Origin: Desulfobulbaceae bacterium
Lineage (GTDB): Bacteria; Desulfobacterota; Desulfobulbia; Desulfobulbales; Desulfurivibrionaceae
Direction of reading: 5' to 3'
Assembly (NCBI GenBank): GCA_003517965.1
Contig: DOZO01000054.1
Span: 15,226-24,218 of the forward strand
Length of the DNA stretch: 8,993 nt
Shown: positions 1-5,815 of the stretch, piece after piece
Layout: each line of letters begins with the position of its first letter
How positions within the stretch are numbered: the stretch's first letter is position 1
Program-made: the position numbers and the translations under genes
The notes under the pieces: generated by a model
Told to the model about the DNA's origin: nothing
The model's database searches: none
What the model saw: only the letters and a program-made list of their open reading frames with translations

Positions 1-16
1 CGGTGCTGCTGGACAG

Positions 17-484
17 TTACGACTTTTTGTATTTGCAATACCAACTATTCTGGTCGATATCGTTCATGGCGATTACCAGTTTCTCCCCTTCGATAGTCCT
101 GGTTAAAGGCGCCGGATTGCAACCGCCTTTGATCTCGTTTATTTTGACCGAGGCAAAACGCATGCCGCAATTCTGGCAGACCATTTCATCGCCGCTCTGC
201 TCATAGCCCTTTCCCGCCCGGTAGCAGACATCGCAGGCATCTATAGCCGCCCGGATGACCCCATCGCTGCTTTTCAGGACAAAGAAAGTCACCATTACCC
301 CATCGCTGGCCTGAACCTTGAAATGGTGCGCCTTGCCATCACTGATCGAGGCCAGGGGGATCTCCAGCCGACCATTGATCGGAGTCGTACTCTTCACTTT
401 GTCCCCCCACCAACCCGCCATAGCCGTGCCAACCAACAAGGCCAACATAGTCACCACCGCAAGCACTATTGATATTTTTCTCAC
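17..484 (-). CDS. Exported DUF2318 Cys-rich protein
   Basis: Small secreted protein of 155 aa with a GTG start. Residues 1-23 form a signal peptide (basic MRK, hydrophobic core, AMA cleavage site). The mature part carries the DUF2318 signature: CDVCYRAGKGY (C84, C87), then CQNCGMRF (C103, C106), then GGCNPAPL (C122), and a last Cys at 150. The two CxxC pairs look suited to metal or Fe-S binding; no biochemical role is established that I know of. A strong Shine-Dalgarno (AAGGAGAGG) ends 4 bases before the GTG, which supports that start. It lies 20 bases after the HMA gene and is almost surely co-transcribed with it from the sigma-54 promoter near 991-1006. Many DUF2318 proteins are attached to membrane proteins or sit next to metal transporters; this one is a free soluble form. 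No terminator follows before the window edge, so the operon may continue. Family assignment is firm; function is unknown, with envelope metal handling inferred. Confidence 0.88.
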   Translation of the reverse strand: MRKISIVLAVVTMLALLVGTAMAGWWGDKVKSTTPINGRLEIPLASISDGKAHHFKVQASDGVMVTFFVLKSSDGVIRAAIDACDVCYRAGKGYEQSGDEMVCQNCGMRFASVKINEIKGGCNPAPLTRTIEGEKLVIAMNDIDQNSWYCKYKKS

Positions 485-504
485 TGCACCTCTCCTTTTT
501 TATT

Positions 505-960
505 TTACAACTTGCCATTACCAAATATTTTCCGGCCGAGATCCCGCCAGGACGACGCCGTTGCCGAACAGCCATTCGGGCCGCAACCGGAGCAACCCTT
601 CGCCGCAGGCTTTCCCGCCTGTGGCGCAACCTGTGCCTGCACGGATTTTGCCGGGTAACCCAGGTCAGCCAACGTCCGGACGATGGCCTCCTCGCTCAAA
701 GGAGGCCGGTGATCAATGCGCAAAAGACCTTGCGCAAGATCCGCATTAAAGGCCACCATGCCCGGCTTTTTAAAAAGCTCGCCGCGAATAGTCGACAGAC
801 AGGAACCGCAGGAGACTCCTTCCACCTGAAAAGTGGTGGTTTTCAGGTCTCCGGCAAAAGAAGGGGCAGCGCCAAATCCCCCCCAGGCTACAAGCAAAAG
901 GCAGCCCACTCTCAAGGTTCTCAACAGATATTTCATAATCGCTCCAGTTTTTGTATCCAT
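505..960 (-). CDS. Exported heavy-metal-associated (HMA) domain protein
   Basis: Protein of 151 aa with a signal peptide (hydrophobic core about residues 17-34, cleavage likely after SFA at 36). An HMA/MerP/CopZ-like ferredoxin fold spans about 40-108. The metal-binding loop is GVSCGSC (C51, C54), a GxxCxxC variant. Later family hallmarks are visible too, such as the D-L-G-Y-P-A-K end of the domain. After the fold a linker leads to a second Cys cluster, CSGCGPNGC (C123, C126, C131), and a basic C-terminus. No P-type ATPase is attached, so it probably acts as a periplasmic metal-binding or chaperone protein; copper, mercury or zinc cannot be told apart by sequence. ATG at 960 is preferred because AAGGAGGA precedes it by 10 bases and the predicted sigma-54 transcript starts near 980. 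An internal ATG at 936 (MKYLL) with a weaker GGAG is an alternative giving the same mature protein. DUF2318 follows 20 bases later. Confidence 0.87.
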   Translation of the reverse strand: MDTKTGAIMKYLLRTLRVGCLLLVAWGGFGAAPSFAGDLKTTTFQVEGVSCGSCLSTIRGELFKKPGMVAFNADLAQGLLRIDHRPPLSEEAIVRTLADLGYPAKSVQAQVAPQAGKPAAKGCSGCGPNGCSATASSWRDLGRKIFGNGKL

Positions 961-970
961 TTTTTACGTA

Positions 971-978
971 TCCTCCTT
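971..978 (-). promoter_or_regulatory. Ribosome binding site of the HMA gene
   Basis: The minus strand reads AAGGAGGA, 10 bases before the ATG at 960. It falls inside the roughly 20-base leader predicted from the sigma-54 promoter. This supports the start at 960 over the internal ATG at 936. Confidence 0.7.
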
Positions 979-990
979 CGTCACCATAAT

Positions 991-1006
991 TGCAATCGTC
1001 ATGCCA
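991..1006 (-). promoter_or_regulatory. Sigma-54 (RpoN) -24/-12 promoter
   Basis: The minus strand reads TGGCATGACGATTGCA. Against the sigma-54 consensus TGGCACG-N4-TTGCW only one defined base differs (T for C at the sixth position). Exactly 10 bases separate the invariant GG and GC. The predicted transcription start is near 980, leaving a short leader with the Shine-Dalgarno of the HMA gene. The neighbouring upstream gene encodes a sigma-54 activator, and an IHF-type site and two dyads lie further upstream at the expected distances. Seen directly: the motif and spacing. Inferred: that it is active and drives HMA-DUF2318. Confidence 0.82.
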
Positions 1007-1024
1007 CCGGGACACGAAAAAGCG

Positions 1025-1037
1025 TAACTCACTGATA
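1025..1037 (-). promoter_or_regulatory. Putative IHF binding site
   Basis: The minus strand reads TATCAGTGAGTTA, matching every defined position of the IHF consensus WATCARNNNNTTR. It sits about 45-57 bases upstream of the predicted transcription start, between the sigma-54 promoter and the distal dyads. This is where IHF bends DNA to bring an enhancer-bound activator to sigma-54 RNA polymerase. A short degenerate consensus can occur by chance, but its position raises the odds. Confidence 0.55.
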
Positions 1038-1093
1038 TAGAAGTATCTTCAGAAATGCGGCGGAGATGAAAGCAGAGGAGACAACAGAAGGTG

Positions 1094-1109
1094 TGGAGAA
1101 TATTCACCA
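1094..1109. promoter_or_regulatory. Dyad 1, candidate activator site (UAS)
   Basis: TGG-A-GAATATTC-A-CCA is a 16-bp near-perfect palindrome; only the A/A pair flanking the 8-bp core breaks symmetry. Its centre is about 122 bases upstream of the predicted sigma-54 start. It is a candidate binding site for a dimer of the adjacent NtrC-family regulator, whose Fis-type HTH would be expected to read a dyad. Confidence 0.55.
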
Positions 1110-1115
1110 AGGCGT

Positions 1116-1133
1116 ATAGAGAATATTCTGTAT
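1116..1133. promoter_or_regulatory. Dyad 2, candidate activator site (UAS)
   Basis: ATA-G-AGAATATTCT-G-TAT is an 18-bp palindrome with one mismatched pair. It has the same core as dyad 1 (GAGAATATTC occurs in both), and the two centres are 23 bp apart, about two helical turns. Its centre is about 145 bases upstream of the predicted start. Paired equal sites at this distance are typical of enhancers for sigma-54 activators. Confidence 0.55.
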
Positions 1134-1181
1134 CGGCGGCGAGAAAGTGGTCTACAAAACAACTGTGGCGCTGCTGAGCAG

Positions 1182-2531
1182 TTAGATCAAATCTTTAAAT
1201 TTTTCCAGACGATAAATCAAAACATGACGCGGGATCTTTAGCAGACGGGCAGCCTCGGAACGATTGCCGTTGGCCTTTGTCATGGCTTTTCTGATCAGAC
1301 CCTGCTCCACCGCCTCCAGAGAAAGCCCTTCATCGGGAATTTCCGGAATGCCGTTTGCCGTTGCCGACTGAGCCGCGGCAGCAAGCTGAAGCTCATCCGC
1401 TTCGATGAGCAATCCTTTGCGCAGGATAACCGCGCGCTCGACAATATTTTGCAGCTCACGGATATTGCCAGGCCAGGCATGAGCCTTAAGTCTGGCCAAG
1501 GCCCCGGCGGAAAAGCGCACCCCAATGGGCGCGCCAACCTTAAGGAGAAAATGGTCCACCAACTGGGGGATATCCTCCCGCCGTTCCCGCAGGGGCGGAA
1601 GATGCAGAAGAATAACCCCCAGCCGGTAATAAAGATCCTCCCGAAAGGTTCCCTGGCCAATGGCCGCATACAGATCCCGATTGGAAGCGGCAATCAGACG
1701 TACATCCACCGCTTCCGGCTGCTCCGCGCCAACCGGAGCTACCACCCTCTCCTGAATGGCGCGAAGCAACTTGGCCTGAAGATCCAGACGCAGCTCGCCG
1801 ATCTCATCCAAAAACAGGGTGCCACCAGCCGCGGACTGAAACCGGCCCTTGCGGTTGCTCACCGCCCCGGTAAAGGCGCCTTTGACATGGCCGAAAAGTT
1901 CGCTCTCCAAAAGATTTTCCGGGATAGCAGCGCAGTTCACCGCCACCATTGGCCCCTGTACTCTGGGGCTATGCTGATGGATGAGCCGGGCCAGCACCTC
2001 CTTGCCGGTGCCGGATTCCCCGGCAATCAGGACAGTGGCCTCGCTGTTGGCCGCGCGCCTGGCCGTATCGAGCAGTTCCGCCATGGCCGGGTTGGCGGTT
2101 TCCATGCCCGCAGTACCCGTGAGCCGGTTGACCTCGCCGCATAACTGCTGTTTCTGCTCGTGCAGATCCCGTAGTTCCAGAGCCTTGCGGCAAGAAAGCC
2201 GCAGTGCCTCGCGGTCAAAGGGCTTGGCCAAAAAGGTGAAGGCCCCCTCCTGCATGGCTCTGACCGCCAGCTCGATGGAGCCGAAGGCCGTGATCACCAG
2301 CACCGGGGTAAGGGGAGACTCCTTTTTCACCGCCGCCAGAACCTGCAAGCCGCTCAGATCGCCAAGCTGCACATCGGTAATCACCAGATCAGGACTGTGC
2401 TTGTGGAAAAGTGCCAGCCCCTCCCGGCCCGAGGCCGCACCCATCACGGTAAAGCCAGCGCTACTCAGGTTGTATTCCGTAACCCGTCGAAGGCTTGCGT
2501 CATCATCAATCAGCAGTATCCGTGGCTTCAT
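1182..2531 (-). CDS. Sigma-54-dependent response regulator, NtrC/ZraR family
   Basis: Full-length 449-aa enhancer-binding protein. Receiver domain about 1-120: acidic pocket D9-D10, phospho-acceptor D53 in VITDVQLG, switch T81 and K103. AAA+ domain about 140-375: Walker A GESGTGKE (171-178), sigma-54 contact loop GAFTGA (218-223), Walker B LFLDEIGEL (DE at 242-243), arginine-finger region FREDLYYRL (about 297-303) and sensor II WPGNIREL (353-360). Fis-type HTH about 410-445 (NRSEAARLLKIPRHVLIYRL). All residues for phosphorylation, ATP hydrolysis and sigma-54 remodelling are present. ATG at 2531 has GGAG 8 bases upstream and follows the kinase stop by 16 bases, so the pair is co-transcribed. 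Its likely target is the sigma-54 promoter just downstream (991-1006), with dyads at 1094-1133 as binding sites. Closest known logic is ZraR/HydG or AtoC; the true signal is not known, so no gene symbol is given. Confidence 0.96.
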   Translation of the reverse strand: MKPRILLIDDDASLRRVTEYNLSSAGFTVMGAASGREGLALFHKHSPDLVITDVQLGDLSGLQVLAAVKKESPLTPVLVITAFGSIELAVRAMQEGAFTFLAKPFDREALRLSCRKALELRDLHEQKQQLCGEVNRLTGTAGMETANPAMAELLDTARRAANSEATVLIAGESGTGKEVLARLIHQHSPRVQGPMVAVNCAAIPENLLESELFGHVKGAFTGAVSNRKGRFQSAAGGTLFLDEIGELRLDLQAKLLRAIQERVVAPVGAEQPEAVDVRLIAASNRDLYAAIGQGTFREDLYYRLGVILLHLPPLRERREDIPQLVDHFLLKVGAPIGVRFSAGALARLKAHAWPGNIRELQNIVERAVILRKGLLIEADELQLAAAAQSATANGIPEIPDEGLSLEAVEQGLIRKAMTKANGNRSEAARLLKIPRHVLIYRLEKFKDLI

Positions 2532-2547
2532 ATCTTCATCTCCGCTC

Positions 2548-3660
2548 TCATCCTGTCAACCCGACCTCGGAGCCATTTCTAGGGGGAAGCAAAATCTCAA
2601 AGCAAGCCCCACCTCCCGGACGATCCATGATTTTGAGACTGCCGCCGTAGCTTTCCACGATCTTGCGGCTGATCAGCAGGCCAAGACCGGTGCCATCGGT
2701 CTTGCCGGAATAAAATGGAGCAAAGATCTTTTCCTTTTCCGCTTCCGGCACGCCTGGCCCATCATCACAGACCGCGATCCGCCAGCCTCCGTCCGCCGTT
2801 TCAACCAGCAGCCAGATCTGTCCGCCAGGCCGAACCGCATCCAGGGCGTTGAGACCAAGATTTAAAAGAACCTGGGAGAATTTGGCGCTCTCAACCAGCA
2901 GGTGCTGAGCCTCAACATTTTCCGGCAAGATAAAACGCACCTGCTTTTCCTGCATCTGCCTTTCCAGCAGGGCGGCAACATGCCGGGCAACTGCGCTCAA
3001 CGGCTCCAGCGTCTCTTCTTTTTCCTGAGGCTGCCCCTTGGCGTAGCGGAGTATATCCTCAACTGTATCCTGCAGGCGGTCGGTTTCCTTGAACAGAATG
3101 TCCACGAACTCCCTTTTCGGATGATCCCCGGGGAATTCATCACGGATAATCTCCGCCGTGCCCTTAATCGAGGCAAGAGGATTTTTTATTTCATGGGCCA
3201 ATGAGGCAGACAACCTGCCCAGGGCAGAGAATTTCTGGGCCGCGGCCAACCTGGTCTCCGCCTCGATGAGCTGGGCGGTTTCTTCATGGAGACGGGTATA
3301 AGAGGCCTGCAATTTTTCGGACAACTGTTGGTAGCGTTCGCGCAGGCGAGTCTGCCGCCCGGATATCACCCCGACCAGCAGCCCAGCCGTCAGGTAAAGA
3401 ATGATCTCCATCAGCTCGCTTACCGCCTGCGAACCGTGTCCGACATAGAGGAGAACATGGGGGATGAAGGCGATAGAGGAAAGCACCGCCAACCCCAGAC
3501 CACCGCGAACTCCGAACCAGAGGCCACCCAAAACGATGGGGAAATAACTGAGCCGTCGGAAGGTGTTGTGATAAAAGATGAAATCGGCGGGGGTAAAGAG
3601 ATGAAGCAGACCAATGGCTACGACAGAAAGAAGCAGGACAGAAAAAATTATCTTACGCAT
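2548..3660 (-). CDS. Membrane sensor histidine kinase, partner of the NtrC-type regulator
   Basis: A 370-aa kinase. The N-terminal ~100 residues form about four hydrophobic segments (roughly 4-22, 38-57, 56-75, 83-101) with very short loops, resembling DUF4118-like membrane sensors and lacking the large periplasmic domain of ZraS. A coiled-coil linker spans about 102-145. HisKA has the phospho-acceptor H156 in LAHEIKNPL; the ATPase domain has the N box around N267/N271 (NLGLNALDA), G1 DDGPGV (299-304), F box FAPFYSGK (313-320) and G2 GTGLGL (323-328). All catalytic motifs are intact. No PAS or HAMP domain is evident. ATG at 3660 is chosen because GGAGGAGGT directly precedes it; an upstream TTG at 3678 has no good site. 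It lies 65 bases after argJ with no clear promoter or strong terminator between, so it may be read through from argJ. No GAATATTC dyad occurs upstream of it, so I see no sign of autoregulation by those sites. Confidence 0.94.
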   Translation of the reverse strand: MRKIIFSVLLLSVVAIGLLHLFTPADFIFYHNTFRRLSYFPIVLGGLWFGVRGGLGLAVLSSIAFIPHVLLYVGHGSQAVSELMEIILYLTAGLLVGVISGRQTRLRERYQQLSEKLQASYTRLHEETAQLIEAETRLAAAQKFSALGRLSASLAHEIKNPLASIKGTAEIIRDEFPGDHPKREFVDILFKETDRLQDTVEDILRYAKGQPQEKEETLEPLSAVARHVAALLERQMQEKQVRFILPENVEAQHLLVESAKFSQVLLNLGLNALDAVRPGGQIWLLVETADGGWRIAVCDDGPGVPEAEKEKIFAPFYSGKTDGTGLGLLISRKIVESYGGSLKIMDRPGGGACFEILLPPRNGSEVGLTG

Positions 3661-3669
3661 ACCTCCTCC
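3661..3669 (-). promoter_or_regulatory. Ribosome binding site deciding the kinase start
   Basis: The minus strand reads GGAGGAGGT immediately before ATG 3660, with GGAGG 4 bases from the start. It decides against the longer TTG start at 3678. Confidence 0.7.
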
Positions 3670-3725
3670 GTCAAGCAAATCACAACTACTTCCAGGAGAA
3701 TAAGGGGCAAAGAAAGGCTGGCGCC

Positions 3726-4940
3726 CTAAGACCTGTAGTCCGCGTTGATCTTCACATAATCAAAAGAAAAATCGCAGGTATAGATCTCCTTGCACCCCTC
3801 GCCGGCATACAAGTTGATAATGACCATGAACTCCGGTTTTTTGAGTACTGCGGTGGCGCGGGCCTCCACCGCGGCGCCCTGGCCCAAACCGTGCTTCACC
3901 ATCAGCACGTCGTCAAAAGAGATATCCACCCTGTGCTGGTCAAACTGGGCTCCAGAGCGACCCAAAGCGGCGATAATCCTGCCCCAATTGGCATCCTCGC
4001 CAAAAAAAGCGGTCTTGACCAGATTGGAGTTGGCCACGGTTCTGGCCGCCTGATCGGCCTGGGCCTCAGTGGCCGCGCCTTGCACCCTGACCGTCACCAG
4101 CTTGGTGGCGCCTTCTCCATCGCGCACGATCATCAGGGCCAGTTCTTTGCATAGATCCTCCAGGGCCGCGGCAAAGACAGCCAACGCCTCGGGCCGATCC
4201 TCGGCCAGGGGCGGATGTTCCGCCAGACCGTTGGCCAGCACCAGCACCGTATCGTTGGTGCTGGTGTCTCCGTCCACGGTTATGGCATTAAAGGTTCTGG
4301 CTACCGCTTTTCTTAAAATACTCTGAAGAAGATCATGCTCGATTTTCGCGTCGGTGATAATAAAGGAAAGCATGGTAGCCATGTTGGGCATGATCATACC
4401 CGCGCCCTTGGCCATCCCGACAAGTTGGACCGGCTTGCCCTCGACAAGGACGGTACGTGCCGCAAGCTTGCGCACGGTATCGGTGGTCATGATGGCTGAC
4501 GCCACCTCAGCAAGACCATCAGTGGCAAGAGACTGGGCCGCCTTGGGAATCCCCCGCTGGAAACAGGCCAGCTCCAGTTGCTGGCCGATGATCCCGGTGG
4601 AGCAGACCTGCACCAGCTCCGGGGCGATATTCAAGGCATCAGCCGCCATGGCCGTGGTCAACCGGGCCAGCCGCATGCCTTCCTCGCCGGTGCAGGCATT
4701 GGCGATGCCGGAATTAACCAGAATGGCCTGAGCCCTGCCAGTACGGCACCGCTCCATATCAAGAAGCACAGGCGCCGCCTTGACTAAACTGGCGGTGAAC
4801 ACCCCGGCTACAACGGCTGGCTTATCACTGACAATCAGGGCGAGATCAAGCCGATCCTTACCACGAATTCCAGAGTTTACCGCCGCTGCCTTGAAGCCCT
4901 GCACGGTGAAGTTTGTTTGTGTCATGCTCAGGTCATCCAT
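3726..4940 (-). CDS. argJ: ArgJ, ornithine acetyltransferase (glutamate N-acetyltransferase)
   Basis: Cytoplasmic arginine-pathway enzyme that moves the acetyl group from N-acetylornithine to glutamate, recycling it. The 404-aa length is normal for the family. Visible motifs: STGIIG (114-119, oxyanion-hole region), GMAKGAGMIMPNMATML with the self-cleavage site A188/T189 (T189 becomes the N-terminal nucleophile of the beta chain), TVDGDTSTND (221-230), GEDANWGRI (314-322) and the C-terminal NADYRS. Whether it also uses acetyl-CoA (bifunctional form) cannot be told by eye. The start is uncertain: ATG 4940 and ATG 4925 (MTQTNFTV) both have weak Shine-Dalgarno signals, and family alignments from memory favour a start near the latter. 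It lies 35 bases after the SUMF-fold gene and probably belongs to the same transcript as secA. A second enzyme of N-acetylglutamate formation is encoded at 8414-8884. Confidence 0.96.
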   Translation of the reverse strand: MDDLSMTQTNFTVQGFKAAAVNSGIRGKDRLDLALIVSDKPAVVAGVFTASLVKAAPVLLDMERCRTGRAQAILVNSGIANACTGEEGMRLARLTTAMAADALNIAPELVQVCSTGIIGQQLELACFQRGIPKAAQSLATDGLAEVASAIMTTDTVRKLAARTVLVEGKPVQLVGMAKGAGMIMPNMATMLSFIITDAKIEHDLLQSILRKAVARTFNAITVDGDTSTNDTVLVLANGLAEHPPLAEDRPEALAVFAAALEDLCKELALMIVRDGEGATKLVTVRVQGAATEAQADQAARTVANSNLVKTAFFGEDANWGRIIAALGRSGAQFDQHRVDISFDDVLMVKHGLGQGAAVEARATAVLKKPEFMVIINLYAGEGCKEIYTCDFSFDYVKINADYRS

Positions 4941-4975
4941 ATATCGTAACCAAGTCCCTACCCACAGCCAACGCC

Positions 4976-5815
4976 CTATTTATGCCGCGGCTCTGGAGTC
5001 AGAACCAGCCGTAATCCCAGATGCGCAGCCCGCAGATCCGGCAGGCCCCCGTCACGGAAAGCGGCCCGCACATGCCCAGGGCTGCAATACCAGCTGCCGC
5101 CGCGAAAAACGCGGTGCGTGCCGGAGGCTGGCCCCTTGGGATTATCCCGGCTCGCGCTGGTGTAGTAATCCTCACCATACCAATCCGCACACCACTCCCA
5201 GACATTGCCGGTCATGTCGTACAGGCCTAAGCTATTAGGGGCGAAGCTCCCCACCGCAAGCGGGGCTTTTCTGTTTTCCCCAGAACGGCTATATGACTCT
5301 TGATGTTTTTCACCGGCATCAAAGTTCACCTCGTCAGGCCCAATAGTATTTTTCCCGGTGCCAAATCGGATATCCTTTCCACCGTCACGGGCCGCATACT
5401 CCCACTCCGTCTCGGTCGGCAGGCGATACTGTCTGCCGCTGCGCAGATTCAACTCAGCTATAAAATCCTGGGCATCCTGCCAGTTCACGCTCTCCACCGG
5501 GTAACGAGGCCCGTCCTGAAAGGCTGCGGGGTTGCTGCCTTTGCCCATCACCTGCTCCCATTCCCCCTGGGTCACCTCGTACATCCCCAGCCAAAAATCA
5601 GCAACGCAGGCTTCGTGTACACTCATCCCATGGGAACCGGGATCGTTAAAGGTGTCACCCATACGGTAACAGCCGCCCCTGACATAGACAAACTTCATTC
5701 CGGTAAGCGGCTCGGTCCAGGTAGAGCCGGATGCCGGAGCCTCTGCTTTCCGACAACCAAAGCCCCCCACCAGCAGACAGGCAAGCACCAATCCCGCTAT
5801 CAGCAAAGCTCTCAT
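4976..5815 (-). CDS. Exported SUMF1/formylglycine-enzyme-fold protein
   Basis: A 279-aa protein (from ATG 5815) with an N-terminal hydrophobic export segment ending GGFGC; C21 could be lipidated, but the lipobox is poor (G at -3, F at -2). The rest is one FGE-sulfatase (SUMF1/PvdO/EgtB-like) domain: MKFVYVRGG near the start, YEVTQGEWEQVMG, PVESVNWQDA, YRLPTETEWEYAAR, GLYDMTGNVWEWCADWY, FRGGSWYC and HLGLRLV at the end. True formylglycine-generating enzymes have two Cys five residues apart after GGS; here only C244 of GGSWYC is present and the second position is not Cys, so sulfatase activation is unlikely and another envelope role is inferred. The ATG overlaps the secA TGA by ATGA (5812-5815), implying translational coupling; an in-frame GTG at 5830 lies inside secA and is less likely. 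No strong Shine-Dalgarno is seen. Specific function unknown. Confidence 0.88.
   Translation of the reverse strand: MRALLIAGLVLACLLVGGFGCRKAEAPASGSTWTEPLTGMKFVYVRGGCYRMGDTFNDPGSHGMSVHEACVADFWLGMYEVTQGEWEQVMGKGSNPAAFQDGPRYPVESVNWQDAQDFIAELNLRSGRQYRLPTETEWEYAARDGGKDIRFGTGKNTIGPDEVNFDAGEKHQESYSRSGENRKAPLAVGSFAPNSLGLYDMTGNVWEWCADWYGEDYYTSASRDNPKGPASGTHRVFRGGSWYCSPGHVRAAFRDGGLPDLRAAHLGLRLVLTPEPRHK

Noticed and set aside
1040..1050. GAAG-TAT-CTTC hairpin between dyads and promoter
   Set aside because: Four-base stem in a region already explained by the promoter layout; likely chance.
1161..1183. Inverted repeat AACTG...CAGTT just after the regulator gene, containing CTGC-TCA-GCAG, as a terminator
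   Set aside because: Stems are only 4-5 bp and no U-run follows directly; too weak to call a terminator.
1981..2865. 294-codon open frame on the plus strand
   Set aside because: Runs antisense across the regulator and kinase genes and their junction; no domain, so a shadow frame.
3703..3725. GGGC...GCCC after argJ as a terminator before the kinase gene
   Set aside because: Four-base stem, long loop and no proper T tract.
4976..5815. Authentic formylglycine-generating enzyme (sulfatase activator)
   Set aside because: Second catalytic Cys missing and no sulfatase gene in the window.
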